A DNA stretch of 64,000 bases from Anodontia alba (GCA_964016985.1 OZ024823.1:136606112-136670111), one strand, 5' to 3'. Shown: positions 1 through 12,230, counted from the stretch's first letter. The notes: generated by a model not told the origin, from the sequence alone. Made by a program: numbers and translations.

Positions 1-43
1 GATGTGCATAGTTTATCTTTATTGGCAAAGCAGGGTATGGAGT

Positions 44-242
44 AGACTGGCTCCAGTCTCTAGTAGCTAAACATTTTTGTTCTTGTAATCCTGTTTGCTA
101 ATCCACTAAAATAAAACCAAAATAATATCATGACTATAAAGGCTGGTCCATGCAGCCTTTATAGTCATGATATTTTTTTAAGTGGATTATCAAACAGGAT
201 TACGAGAAAAATATTTAGTCACTGAAGACTGGAGCCAGTCTA
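44..242. repeat. Foldback MITE (family F) with 10-bp target duplication
   Basis: The two halves are inverted copies of each other. The element opens with AGACTGGCTCCAGTCT and closes with AGACTGGAGCCAGTCT, and the middle repeats 'cctttatagtcatgatatt' in inverted form. The flanks GGTATGGAGT at 34-43 and 243-252 are identical, which is a 10-bp target-site duplication. A half copy is at 56608-56705. No coding capacity. The duplication length fits MULE-type non-autonomous elements (inference). Confidence 0.8.
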
Positions 243-300
243 GGTATGGAGTATCATGTGTGTTCTACAAATCTACTATACCATTTTATTAATTCTAGTT

Positions 301-1262
301 TTTTAACTTCGCCTGAGAAGCAAGGAGAAGTTAGTTTGCTTTTCGCTTTTCGTCTTTCAGAAGTTAGTTTGCTTTTCGCTTTTTGCTTTTCGTCTTTCAG
401 AAGTTAGTATGCATTTCGCTTTTCGCTTTTCGTCTTTCAGAAGTTAGTTTGCTTTTCGCTTTTCGCTTTTCGTCTTTCAGAAGTTAGTTTGCTTTTCGCT
501 TTTCGCTTTTCAATCATAGGTCTGTTTCATTTCATGTTGTAACTGTTAAGTGTCTGAGTACATGAAAGAGTTAGTGAGTGTCTGAGTGAGTGAGTGAGTT
601 AGAAAGTGAGTGAGTTAGTTTTTTACGTCAATCTAACAGCTCATGACATATGCAGACGTTCATTTGGTCAAAGTCAATATTATTTTTGTTTTTCGCTTTT
701 CGTTTTTCGCTTTTCGTTTTTCGCTTTTCGATAATAGGTGTGCTTCATGTTCTTACTGTTAAGTATCTGAGTATTTGAGTGAGTGAGTGTTTGAGTGAGC
801 GAGTGAGTGAGTTAGAAAATGAGTGTTTTACGTCAATCAAACAGCTCATGAAATGAGCAGACGTTCATTTGGTCAAAGTCTAGATCCTTTTTGTTTTTCG
901 CTTTTCGCTTTTCGTTTTTCGCTTTTCGCTTTTCGTTTTTCGCTTTTCGCTTTTCGTTTTTCGCTTTTCGCTTTTCGATCATAGGTCTGTGTCATGTTGT
1001 TACTGTTATCTGCGTACATGAATACGTGAGTGTCTGAGTGAGTGAGTGAGTTTGAAAATGAGTGAGTGTTTTACGTCAATCAAACAGCTCATGCCATATG
1101 CAGACGTTCATTTCGTCAAAGTCTAGATTCTTTTTGTTTTTCGCTGAAAGACGAAAAGCAAAAAGCGAAAAGCGAAAAGCAAACTAACTTCTGAAAGACG
1201 AAAAGCGAAAAGCGAAAAGCACACTAACTTCTGAAAGACGAAAAGCGAAAAGCAAACTTCTC
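301..1262. repeat. CTTTTCG heptamer-based tandem repeat block
   Basis: 301-511 holds four to five units of about 60 bp ('cagaagttagtttgc' followed by CTTTTCG heptamers). 511-1130 holds three larger units of 210-240 bp, each with heptamers, a GAGT-rich stretch and 'cagacgttcattt'. 1140-1262 holds the first block again in inverted orientation, so the region begins and ends with inverted copies. Reading frames here are artefacts of the repeat. Confidence 0.85.
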
Positions 1263-1359
1263 CTTGCTCGACTGAGACTTGATTTGGAAAGAAGCTGCAA
1301 ATTGTGATTGTGCTGTTTTCACTTAAAACACCAATCACATCAGACAGTATTTTGATTTT

Positions 1360-1722
1360 TTTTAAAAGAAAATAAGACTTGAATTTTCATAAGGATTGTC
1401 TGCCAAACAGACGATTCACACGAAATTTCAAGTCTTATTTTTTCTGGAAAAAAAACCCCACAAAACATTACAATGTCGTCTGCTACAGATTGTGCACTTT
1501 AAGGATGAAGTCTGCAAACTTTCAACTATGTATAAGTCTGACTCATTAACAGAAAACATCTCCCGTGTCTTTTAACGCTTAGCACTCTGCGTGAAATTTT
1601 CAGCAGACGACATTTTGAAATATTTTCTTATTTTTCCCAGAAAACAGGATTGGACATTTCATGCAAATTATCTCCTTTGGAGACAATTTGCATGACATGT
1701 CAAATTCTGTTTTCTGGAAAAA
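1360..1722. repeat. Two short foldback elements (CAGACGATTCACACG family)
   Basis: 1360-1445 pairs AATAAGACTTGAA with its inverted copy around a 30-bp loop. 1625-1720 pairs 'tttcatgcaaatt'/'aatttgcatgacat' around TTTGGAGACAA, with CAGAAAACAG ends. Related fragments occur near 4975, 6510, 13510 and 58560, often next to AAAATGTCGTCTGC. Dispersed non-coding repeat. Confidence 0.65.
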
Positions 1723-1729
1723 AAAAAAT

Positions 1730-2545
1730 AGACCAATAATCACAAATTTGTCGTCTGCTGAATTAGCCCAGAGAGTGGTAAAGTTAAATTATCGCATGAC
1801 AAGTACGGTAACTGGAATTTTCAAAGTAATTTTTCCCTGATTGCTCTGAAACATCAAAGGTGACAAGCGCAGAAAATATGGTAAAAGCAGCCAGCAGGGA
1901 TCATCCGTTTAACTATAACTGATAAGTGAATTTTGTTATAAAATGTTTATTATTTATATATCACCTTTGGTTTTTGACATCTGTACAATCTAATAGCTGT
2001 GGGACCCGCAGAAAGATAAACTAGGATAAAATTAAGTTTATGTCTATTTAATTTAGAATACATGTGGAACAATTTACCACTGTTTACTTTCCCATACGGT
2101 AGACTGTAGACTAACCAACTGACCTGTAAGATTTTAATTCATGAGTTAACTCCGTGTACCTGTAATTTTCGAGGTATAGAGGAGCTAAAATTCCAGCTAC
2201 TATAGGACTAAGTGCCGGCATTTACCCTAGGTAGTCAAACAGGTTTAACGTGCCAGGATACAAAGAATAAACAACAGGAGGTCCGCCGCCAGAGAAGGCG
2301 TAAGCAGTATTGCAAACTTCATTACTGCTTATGAAGAGTCTCAATAAAACCGAGACTTGCATTTTCTTATCTGTAATTTGTTCTTTGTTTCCAAAGGCAA
2401 TTTCAATGACGTTTATTTTATTAGAATGATCAGTGGTAGAACTACCGGGGACAGAACGGTCAACAGTAAGCTCTACAGGCCTGTCTGCCCGAACAATCGG
2501 GGTAAATAGGGCACTAAGGATCGTTGCTAGGTAAGTGGGTATGCA
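1730..2545. other. Intergenic DNA, no gene seen
   Basis: No convincing coding region, RNA gene or long repeat. The stretch is AT-rich and unstructured apart from a TGTCGTCTGC fragment of the adjacent foldback family. Confidence 0.5.
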
Positions 2546-2792
2546 ATCACGAAAACATGCCTATATAATTTTGACTCCCTTAAACCCCACTTTTTTATAG
2601 TAAAACTGGGGTTTACAGGGGTATACATTATTTTTCTTTTCTTTTTTTTTTTTTTTTTTTTGCTCAAAACGAGTACCCACAATCTGTTTTGAGCAGAAAT
2701 ATGAAAAATATCAGAGCTTTTTTTTATCTGAATATTTTCAGTTTTTGGAGGTGAAATTTTCTATATATTTGAATTGGCTTATTTTCGTAATG
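2546..2792. repeat. MITE family A, copy 1
   Basis: Begins ATCACGAAAACATGCCTAT and ends with the inverted form TATTTTCGTAATG. It carries the shared module 'aaactggggtttacagggg' and a TTTGCTCAAAAC...GTTTTGAGCAG inverted pair in the middle. A poly-T run has expanded near 2640. The central GC-rich hairpin arm is mostly missing in this copy. Confidence 0.75.
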
Positions 2793-3334
2793 TTTCATGG
2801 CTCCTCTGTTTTGGAATCGTCGTACTATCCATGTTTCTGTGTGACGGTGGGGTGGATATCAGTTATATGACTTCATAACATATGTGAACCTGCCATCCTA
2901 TCTCATTTCTACTTCGTTCAAAGAACATGGCCATATATTTACTCGTATTTGAGAATAATATCGAGGGTTTCATACATTGCACATGTAAAACTGTATACAA
3001 GTAGACCGATACATATATTTAGAAGTTTTGTTTGATTAAATTTCTTGGTTAACCTTGTTGGTCATTTTGTGTCACCTCCCAGAGAAAATTCAGAAAAGGG
3101 ACAGAAAAGTTAGGAGATGAAAGAAAAGAGAGAGAAAGAGGAATACGTGGGGTGTGGGGAGGCGACTGACAGTGCGAAAACAGAGGAAATACTAATATGT
3201 CGGTTTCCCCATTCTCCTACAATGTCTAAAAAGGCAAAGATAGTCTGAATCTCATATAAGAAGTTCAGCTCTCAAATTCGGATGGCATGTTTGCTAACCT
3301 GTCTCGTACACAACGTTCTTGGAAAGTCCTCCCT

Positions 3335-3553
3335 CATCACAAAACATGCCTATATAATTTTGACCCCCTTAACGCCCACTTTTATATAGTAAAACTGGGG
3401 TTTACAGGGGTATAAATTATTGTTCTTATTTTTGCTCAAAAACATAGATTTTCTAACGAGTACTCACAACCTATGTTTTGAGCAGAAATATGAAAACTAC
3501 CAGAATTTCTCATTTGAAAGTTTTATTTATTTTATTTTATTATTATTATTATT

Positions 3554-3636
<83 letters not shown>

Positions 3637-3701
3637 TTTTTTTTTTTTTTTTTTTTTTTGTAATATTCTCAAGATATTTGAATAGGTGTGTTTTCGTAAT
3701 G
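3335..3701. repeat. MITE family A, copy 2, with expanded TTTA microsatellite
   Basis: The termini CATCACAAAACATGCC and GTGTTTTCGTAATG and the internal GGGGTTTACAGGGG identify the family. The right half has been enlarged by about 120 bp of TTA/TTTA repeats and poly-T (3535-3660). Reading frames there encode only Tyr/Leu/Phe runs. Confidence 0.8.
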
Positions 3702-3989
3702 AGTTATAGTTTCGCTTCCATTTTATACCGGTATGTTCAATTCCAAGAATAACTACCATTAAAAGTGTTGCCAGGAAGCCAGTCTATTTCATGAGAGTAG
3801 CCTTGAATATGTCTTTATCTTCCAATCAAAACAGTTTGGTGTTCAAGTACCGCCATTATGCATGAATAAAACATAGAACATAAAATTGTCTTGAAATTCT
3901 ACCGCTAAATGGTTCCTAGTTTCTTTTGATTAAATCAAAGATATCCTACTCATGCCAAGAAAACATTTAATTTTCAATACGAGAATAGG

Positions 3990-4186
3990 GCCTTATCGTA
4001 TATGCGGGCAACGAAGGCCCTGATCAGACTGCGCAATTGCGCAGTCTGATCAGGGTCTTCTTTGCCCGCTTGTAGAGTCGCTGGGTACTGCAGAATACGA
4101 CGAACTAGGCAATTGTTGAGAAGTCTGGTGCATGCGCAGGCTGATCTGGGATTTAGCTGTTCGCATATATAAGGGCCCTTTTTCTA
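3990..4186. repeat. MITE family B, copy 1 (GATCAGACTGCGC hairpin)
   Basis: The imperfect terminal inverted repeat is AGGGCCTTATCGTATATGCG at the left and CGCATATATAAGGGCCC at the right. The near-perfect hairpin at 4008-4066 is built on CTGATCAGACTGCGCAATTG. This motif recurs across the window. Confidence 0.8.
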
Positions 4187-4189
4187 GAT

Positions 4190-5400
4190 GTACGTCATTC
4201 ATTTGACGTGTTCATCATAAAAATGCTGAGAACTCCCAGGCTTACCTGAAAAGTAACTGGCGGTAGTCGCGTTAGGGTCAACTATGATATACAGTAATCA
4301 CCCTAAAGGCTCGAAATTAATGTTTTCGTCTCTTAAAATTTTAACGCTAATTGACAGCGCCTGATGATGTATCTAAAAAGTTGTGCAGAATTGACCGGGC
4401 ACGCATGTGTCTGAGCTGTCTACACATTTTGCTCAGATATGGCTATCCTCAAATACTTAGGGTAAATACGAGTAGCCTCTCATAAGCTAATGTAGCCTAT
4501 TTCGTCACCACAGATAATACAAATACATAGTTCAGTTTAAATGTCGTTCATTAGTCTGGCCCCAGACCCTTTCTTTATTTTTCTTTTCTTTCTTTTTCTT
4601 CTTTTTTTTTGAGGGGACACAACACTTGTATAGCTTGTAGAATTTTTGTTTACTTCAGTCCCTTGGCTACAAAGTTCAGCCATAGGTAACTTGAAGTTGG
4701 ATTAAAGATGATCATGATAAAAAAACATAATGTAGAGAAAGAGAAAAATAGATATAAAACAAAAACGACTGGAGCCAGTTTAGTTGTTCATATATGTACC
4801 TATAATTGTATTTACAAGAAAAAGACAACATTGATTACAAATTTATAACAAATATAATACAAAAGTTACAAGTAAATTATTTTCTACCATTGTGTGTAAT
4901 AGCCCTTTAAGCGCCAAACACAACTGTAGCAGATGGCATTTTTATTATTATTATTATTTTATTTATTTTCAAAAGAAAATAAATCTTGACATTTCATTGG
5001 CAGACCGTTCACACGTATAAGAAAATAAACGTCACCTACCACATATTTTGCTTGGCATAGTCTTGTTCTATATGAAATTAATGGATGATATACACGTTTT
5101 GGCAGCCTGTAAGTTCGTAAATTATTTCATATCTAATTAATGAATTCACTCCATAAAAGTACCAACATTTGCGAAAAAGTCAAAACATAGCAATACCCTC
5201 ACCTTCACTTTTTTAGATGGGGTCGCCAAGTAGTAAGTACTTGAATGCCGTGTGTTGGGTAGAGATTTCACAAATTTCTTGCTGGACAAAAGTTTTTCAT
5301 GCTCTGTCTTATGGACGTCTTGCTGGTAAGTGATTACATGTATAACTAATTACAATTAACATGTTAAGCGCTGCAACTGGTTCTTCTTTTTGTTCATTAA
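4190..5400. other. Intergenic DNA with repeat fragments
   Basis: No gene seen. Contains a fragment of the family F terminus (CGACTGGAGCCAG near 4767) and a fragment of the CAGACCGTTCACACG family near 5000. The rest is unremarkable AT-rich DNA. Confidence 0.5.
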
Positions 5401-5406
5401 AAATAA

Positions 5407-5684
5407 CATCAAGAAAACACGCCTATTCAAATATATAGAAAATTTCACATCCAAAAACTAAACATTTTCAGAAGAAAAACTCTGATAGTTTTTATATTTC
5501 TGCTGAAAACATAGATTGTGGAAACTCGTTAGAACCGTCTCGGTGAGGCGGTTCTAACGAGTACCCACAATCTATGTTTTCAGCAGAAATAAGAAAACTA
5601 ATGTATACCACTGTAAACCCCAGTTTTACTATATAAAAGTGGGGTTTAAGGGGGTCAGTGTTATATAGGCGTGCTTTCGTGATG
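5407..5684. repeat. MITE family A, copy 3 (inverted orientation)
   Basis: Begins CATCAAGAAAACACGCCTATT and ends GGCGTGCTTTCGTGATG, the reverse of copies 1 and 2. The intact core hairpin at about 5514-5576 reads CGTTAGAACCG on one arm and CGGTTCTAACG on the other. Non-coding; the 92-residue minus-strand frame here is an artefact. Confidence 0.85.
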
Positions 5685-5689
5685 AAATA

Positions 5690-6327
5690 CATTTGTGGAT
5701 TCTTTAGTTTGCTTTTTAGTGGGGTTATGTGTATCTGATTAAATATTAATAATAATAAAAATAAAAACAACCATAAAGAAAAGCGGATATATTATGCTCG
5801 TACTGTTGAAGGAATTCTATTTTGAGAAACAATTCCTTGGTCTAGCGCAGTGAGATAATAAACGTTTATAATGGGTTAATATTTCAACCATAATTACAAG
5901 GACGGAGCCAGTTGAAAAATGTACCAAACTCGATCGACAAGACAATAACTACTGCGTAGAGCACACGGTGGCCTTGAAAATAATCAAAATTAACATGTTT
6001 GCTTTCTAAATCAAGTAATTTACGGAAATACTATCCCCAAGTTTTATCGGCATGTATAATCAGTGGTCAAGGTTTTCACACTTCAAAACCAAATTTGACC
6101 ACTGCCCAACCTTGACCAACTGCTGTAAATATTTTGCCATCAATCATTTGTGCGTTGTAATCAAGAAACATAGCTACCCAGCAAGAAGATGCCAGATAGT
6201 CTGTAACTGTATAATAAAATGAGAGAGAGACTGAAAATAAAAACGGTCACAAATACGCTTAAACGGATTTAAAAGGATTCAATCTGTCCTTTCTAAATTG
6301 GTGAACAAACCTTTTATTAGTAGTTCA

Positions 6328-6387
<60 letters not shown>

Positions 6388-6792
6388 ACAGTCAACTGTA
6401 TTCCAAATTTCTGATGATTTTTACTAACTGGTGCTGAATCTGAAATATGGGTTTAATCCGTAATGCATTGATGGCGAAAACTATTCAGCAAACGACAAAT
6501 TCTTACATTTTGTTTCTCTCAGAAAATCGGAAAATATGGCTTAAAATTTTAACATCATCCCCTGAAGACGATTCTCATAAAGTGTCAGTCAGCTCTAGGT
6601 TTTAAGGGAATTGGGATACACTTGGTATATTTTCCGCCAAGTTTCACATGGGGGATAACTTTTGTGACATCATGTTTGCTATCCAGCATCCCCTCCTCTC
6701 TCCCCATCCGAAAAGTTGTCTACTCTTCTTTCCTTATCGTGTAGCCTCCTTTACGGAAAGGGACTAGCACACTTTTAACAGTTTTGCTTCTC
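5690..6792. other. Intergenic DNA with a GA microsatellite
   Basis: No gene seen. A pure (GA)n tract of about 55 bp occupies 6331-6386. The remainder has no recognised structure. Confidence 0.6.
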
Positions 6793-7014
6793 TTAACTCT
6801 TTCACTGCCACAGGCGATAATAATAGGCTTAGCAAACAGCATAGATCCAGATGAGATGAGACGGCTCATAAAGAGCCGTCTCATCTGGATCAATGCTTTT
6901 TGACATTCAGTATTTCAGCTTTACATTTAAACTTCTTTGCAAGCGATAGTTTGTTAAAAAAGATAAAAAGCAGACGAGAAATCTCGTCTGAAATTTGGCA
7001 CCGAAAGAGTTAAA
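6793..7014. repeat. TTAA-flanked MITE, first of an inverted pair
   Basis: Starts TTAACTCTTTCACTGCC and ends GGCACCGAAAGAGTTAA, giving an imperfect terminal inverted repeat bounded by TTAA. It contains a perfect internal hairpin (GAGACGGCTC...GAGCCGTCTC) next to GCAAACAGCATAGATCC. TTAA duplications are typical of piggyBac-type elements; relation to that superfamily is inference. Confidence 0.75.
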
Positions 7015-7037
7015 AGCGTATCGATTTCCCCCAACTC

Positions 7038-7241
7038 TTTCGGCGCTAAATTTCAGACGACATTTGTCGTCTACTTTGTTTTTAACAAAATATCGCTTGG
7101 AAAAAAGTTTAAATGTAAAGTTGAAAACTGAAAGTCAAAAAGCAGAGATCCAGATGATACGGCTCATTATGAGCCGTCTCATCTGGATCTATGCTGTTTG
7201 CAAAAGCCTATTATTATCGCCTGTGGCAGTGAAATAGTTAA
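7038..7241. repeat. TTAA-flanked MITE, second of an inverted pair
   Basis: An inverted copy of 6793-7014, starting AACTCTTTCGGC and ending GGCAGTGAAATAGTTAA, with the same hairpin at 7155-7190. The two copies face each other across about 25 bp and together form a 450-bp palindrome. Confidence 0.8.
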
Positions 7242-7552
7242 AACATGCAATAAGATAAAATATCATCTGCAAATATTTTAGATTAGTCGAATAAGGTTTC
7301 AGGCCCATTCATTAGCAATGAAATCGACTCAAGGTCAATTCGTTCTCATCCTTTTGTTGTCCACTAATAGGGAACTATATTCACAAGAAGATTAAAGCAT
7401 TGAAATTCCCATCAGCAACAGTAACACCCACTTAATATCACAACAGAGTCACAATGACCCTTTCTTTATGTCCGTTTTTCTCATTAATTACGGAAACCAG
7501 GATATCATAGACCCTCGCTTGTACACTGACGCCAGTGATGCTTCAGAAACAG

Positions 7553-7829
7553 CATCACGAAAACACGCCTATATGATTTTGATCCCCTAAACCTGACTTT
7601 TATATAGTAAAACCGGGGTTTACAGGGGTATACATTATTTTTTTTATTTTTTATAAATCTAAGATTGTGGGTACTCATTAGAACCACCTCGCCGAGGCGG
7701 TTCTAAGGAGTATCCACAATCTATGTTTTGGGCAGGAATATGAAAAAATATCAGAAGTTTTATCTTAAAATTTTCCCTTTTTTGGTTGTACAATTTTCAA
7801 TGTATTTGAATAGGCGTGTTTTCGTAATG
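7553..7829. repeat. MITE family A, copy 4
   Basis: Termini CATCACGAAAACACGCC and GGCGTGTTTTCGTAATG; near-perfect core hairpin at about 7678-7707 (GAACCACCTCG...CGAGGCGGTTC). Confidence 0.85.
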
Positions 7830-8384
7830 GGAAGTGAAATACAGCCAAACTCTGAGTGAAGGTACCTAGGAAATGCCACTGCCTTACCAAGGCACCGAAA
7901 AAAAAGACAAATGACAAAAGCAACCACCACGTAAGGAACACCCCCCCGCCCCCCCCCCCCCTCCCATCCAGCGATGAAACCAATTTTAACTTAACCAGTT
8001 TTACAAGTAAACTACATTTAGTAAGCAATGTATGCAAACAGTGTACCTCAAGATCTGTCTTATCAGAATCAAGTGTGTGTTTGTTTGCGTTTGATACATC
8101 CGTCTTGAAACAGAGGTGTGTTCAAACTAAACGATTGCGGCGCGTATCTCACCATCATGATAACCATAAGGGGATACCTCCTCAACCACAGGAAACCAGT
8201 TTCCAATGTTTTTCAGGGGAGGGTTCCAAGTGGATCCTTTTTCAGATGGAACCTGAATTATTTAGCATTAAGTCGCCACAAGTTAGTTTTAATCGGACAG
8301 AAGAAGCTAGTAAATTAGTGTATGAATTTCGTTTGAATGAAAGAAATGTATATAAAAAAACTAACAACACAAAAAGTTGCATAT

Positions 8385-8579
8385 ATCACGAAAACATGCC
8401 TATATAATTTTGACCCCCTTAAACCTCACTTTTATATGGTAAAACTGGGGTCTGCAGGGGTATGCATTATTTTTCTTATTTCTGCTCAAAATATGGATTG
8501 TGGGTACTCGTTAGAACCGCCTCGTCATTTTTTTGTGGTAAATTTTTCAGTATATTTGAATAGGCATGTTTTCGTAATG
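8385..8579. repeat. MITE family A, copy 5 (core hairpin half lost)
   Basis: Termini ATCACGAAAACATGCC and GGCATGTTTTCGTAATG. Only one arm of the central hairpin remains (CGTTAGAACCGCCTCG at 8509-8524), so the copy is about 80 bp shorter than full-length members. This is consistent with deletion of a hairpin arm. Confidence 0.85.
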
Positions 8580-8897
8580 AAATAAAAATAGATAAATAAA
8601 TAAAATAACCAAAGACAAGTTAAGCATGGAAACCGGTTCTCTGATTTGAATGGTCGGCTGGAACCACTGCACTATGCATCTGCGTTGGTGTCCCAGTTAC
8701 AAAAGAAATTCTAAACCTAAAATGGACGGTTAATTTTAGGACATTTGTAAATAACGTAAAGCGCCGAGAATCATTTAGCTGAACAGCCATGATATTTTTG
8801 ACGTCATTATGATAAAGAAACTATCTCTTTTACGTGACTTAATACTAGGAATACGGACCACAGCAGTTATGATAATATAGTGGGCTGTATTGTCTTC

Positions 8898-9174
8898 CAT
8901 CACGAAAACGTGCCTATATAATATTGACCCCCTTAAACCCCACTTTTATACAGTAAAACTGGGGTTCACAGGGGTATAGATTATTTTTCTAATTTCTGCT
9001 CAAAACATAGATTGTGTGTACTCGTTAGAACCGCCTCGGCGAGGCGGTTCTAACGAGTACCCACAATCTATGTTTGAGCAGAAATATGAAAACTATCAGA
9101 CTTTTTTATCTGAAAATTTTCAGTTTTTGGAGGTAAAATTTTGTATATATTTGTATAGGCGTGTTTTCGTAATG
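8898..9174. repeat. MITE family A, copy 6 (most complete)
   Basis: Termini CATCACGAAAACGTGCC and GGCGTGTTTTCGTAATG. The core hairpin is perfect over more than 25 bp per arm, centred near 9040 (CCGCCTCGGCGAGGCGG). The best reference copy of the family in the window. Confidence 0.9.
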
Positions 9175-9179
9175 CAATC

Positions 9180-10600
9180 TGTTTTGCAAATATATTCAGT
9201 GTTTATATATCTGAAATAAATATATGTTGTTACTCTTCATCTGAAAAATGCTTCAGAATGCATGTTGACATTTAGTCATCTGCATGGTGCTTCATGGCAT
9301 CACATAAACAGGGCACTGGACAAATACATTTTCTTATAAGTTTTTAAGTGTTTCTTATAATCTAGCATAAACGCAGCACTCTAATTTCTGCAAGTCCAGT
9401 TAGCGAAATTTCTGACAATAAATAGTTTTCTCTGGACAACCATATCAAATCAAAATTCTACTGGGAGCTTTCAAACGCATTGAACTTTCTTTCGAAGATT
9501 TTACAAGCTGATAAAAAATAAATAAACTCTTTAACTGTCCGTACGTTTCAACGCATTTACAAGCAAGAGTGCCTTAAAATAATTACAGTCAAATTAAGTT
9601 CAGAGTATGACGAGCCAGTCAATGAATATAATTGTTATGAAGGACCCTAGAGAGCTGCTATATATTTTATATCTCATCTGGTCCTAGGACAGATAAAACA
9701 TTGGTAAGCGAAAAGAAAAATAAATACAAAAACTAAATAAATAAATAAACAAAAATATATGTATATATTTCTGTTCAATTCGCACGCAAAAGGTCTGTTT
9801 ATCATAAAGCTGGAGTTCGCATAACTATCAGAAATATGTTTTGAAGAATTTAAATTGTCATTTTACAATTGTAGTATGATTTGTGTCATTACTCTATGGC
9901 TAACATCTTTCTACTCATCCTATCGCTCGGTAGCTTGAGGGGACTGTCTTTCATGAATATGGCCTTTTGCGCATTCTGATCAGTGATTTCATTTCCCACT
10001 TACAGTCAATTACATCGAGGACTTGTTCATTATAATTCGAACACACTCTGGAAAAACGTATAAATAAAAAAAATCATTAGTTGAGGATAAATCTTTCAGC
10101 TTCAAAATACCGGGCCTTCTATAACAAAAAAAAAAAAAAAAAGTCTTTAGAACAGGAGTTATCCCTATGATTCAAAATAAGTATAACATAAAAGTTATGA
10201 CAACCATCGCTTATTTGAGTTTTGGAACAAAAGGTAACTTTCTTTCATTGAAAGATAATTTTTACAGAGCTAATTCTCTCACATCAATCATGTCAATACC
10301 AAGGCTGCTTGTTCGGAACTTAACGAGAGGTGTATTGTGCAGCGTAAAACCATTTCAAATAAATTTCAAAATACGAGTATCAAGTCATGCTTAAAGCTGT
10401 AATATATGTATTCTATATTTTGACGAAGAATAAATTTATTAAACCCATTCTTGAATACTTCTAACAAATAAGACTCGAAATAATGTTAGCCTGACCAATC
10501 TGGGGTGCCAATAACCGCCTTGTGGAGAAAGTTAAATTCGACGTTTGTTTCTGTAACGTACAACATATTCTGGAATAATTATATTACTGACAGCAATACA
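9180..10600. other. Intergenic DNA, no gene seen
   Basis: No coding region or long repeat. A short family B remnant (GCGCATTCTGATCAG) lies near 9968 and a poly-A tract near 10125. The 75-residue plus-strand frame at 10167-10394 has no recognisable domain. Confidence 0.5.
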
Positions 10601-10608
10601 CCGACGAG

Positions 10609-10841
10609 CCGCAACGTCAGGTAAAGAAACTTCAGGCATGTGCGCTCAGCGAAGATTCTGATCAGACTGCGCCGTCGTGCATTCTGATCAGAATCTTCCC
10701 GGGGCACATTCGGGATAGCCAATGATGCAAAGTTTCTGTATGTGGACAACGAAGACTAAGATCAGACTGCGAGGATGCGCAGGCTAATTTGAGCTTTCGT
10801 TGGGCGCACATGTCAGAAGGTACGTTTTTTTCCTTTGTGGC
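10609..10841. repeat. MITE family B, copy 2
   Basis: Begins CCGCAACGTCAGGTAAAG and ends TCAGAAGGTACGTTTTTTTCC...TGTGGCG, an imperfect terminal inverted repeat. Contains two hairpin modules of the GATCAGACTGCGC type and 'gggatagccaatgatgcaaa' between them. Confidence 0.8.
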
Positions 10842-11311
10842 GCCAATAATTTCAACTGAATGTAAGGTTATACAGACCATGCTGTTATGTTTGGTATACA
10901 AACGCGGAGATTTGGAAAAAAATAATCAGGTATAATGGTTTTGCACAGTTGTGTTTTGGAATTCTTTTTATCCGTTTTTCTCGCCACTCATTGCAAATTT
11001 CTTACCAGGTTTGATAATTTCTCTCTTTGGTCTCTTGTTTTCAAAATAACACATAAATCATGGTAACAAAATAGTTTGGTCACGGGAGGTTTCAATCATC
11101 CTGGAACCTCATCAGAGGTTACCTCCCGTTGATGCTGAATGCTCTTTAACCCTTTGAAGTATCGTAATAAACTGGGATAATTACAAAATAATATCTATCT
11201 TTCTCTTGTACTGTTACAGTCACATTCTCTGTAGCAGGGAAGTGATACCCTGTGGGGATTTGTAAATTAATCGACTTGCCTTATCGCAAATTACACGATG
11301 TGTGCAACGTG

Positions 11312-11513
11312 ACAAAAAAGGACCCTTACAGTGTATGGGGACATTGAAGACTCAGATTAGCCTGCGCGAAAGCACATGCTGATCAGGACCTTCGTTGTCC
11401 CCTTACTGAATCATTGGATTTTGTAGGCGAGCAGAGCAGTCCCTGATCAGATGCGCAGACTAATATGGTCCTGGGCTGTACGCTATTCGAATAAGGGTCT
11501 TTTTCGTCCATTG
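11312..11513. repeat. MITE family B, copy 3
   Basis: Bounded by AAAAGGACCCTTACAG at the left and AATAAGGGTCTTTTTCG at the right, like the copy at 3990-4186. The internal modules (AGCCTGCGCGAAAGC, GATCAGATGCGCAGAC) are diverged. Confidence 0.65.
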
Positions 11514-12230
11514 CGACCCGTTTCATCGATTTAGGGTGGGATTCTTTGAATTGGGTTCCAATCGCATTCCTAGACAGAACAATTTATTAAGAATTTAGCA
11601 CTATGTGGGGTATGCTTTATGTAGAACGGTGAATTATCATTAATATCTTGATATTAATTATAGATTATCAATCACAATAAACAGTAATCCAGGATAAGAG
11701 AGTAACAAGTCGTTGTCTTCTGAACTACCAGTACATTACTTAGAAAAGCCTTTGTAAAAAGCGGTAAAGAACATATTATTTCAGTACATTGCTAGAATGG
11801 AATTGACGTTACCTTATTATAGCTAATTGTGTCACCCTCTTGAAAACTTGTATAGATAAATAAGAAGTAAAACATAATTTTGTTTATTTAACTATAACTA
11901 TGTAAAAATGTGTCAACGCGTTTTGCCCCGTTCACCAGGACTGTGGCATAGTAGCAAGGTCACGTAATGACACGTTATGTTTTAAATTCTGGGCAAGTCA
12001 ATTTTATCATCTGCTAATGAGTTAACTACTAAGTGACAAACACTGTAAACCTTTATCAGACGCCGCGTTCTGGGTCTTTTCTTCTGGTAAATATAGTTTG
12101 ACCCCAGACGACATCCTGAGACTGCCCGCAATATAACTGGGTATGCTATAAAATGAACTTTCCTTTTGTGGAGTTTATCGATGTATTAACGCCCGCGAAT
12201 CACTTACAAACTGAATAAAGCCAGGCCCCG

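Noticed and set aside
7856..8407. 183-codon plus-strand frame
   Set aside because: It begins at the edge of one MITE and ends inside another, contains a poly-Pro run from a C-tract, and matches no family I know.
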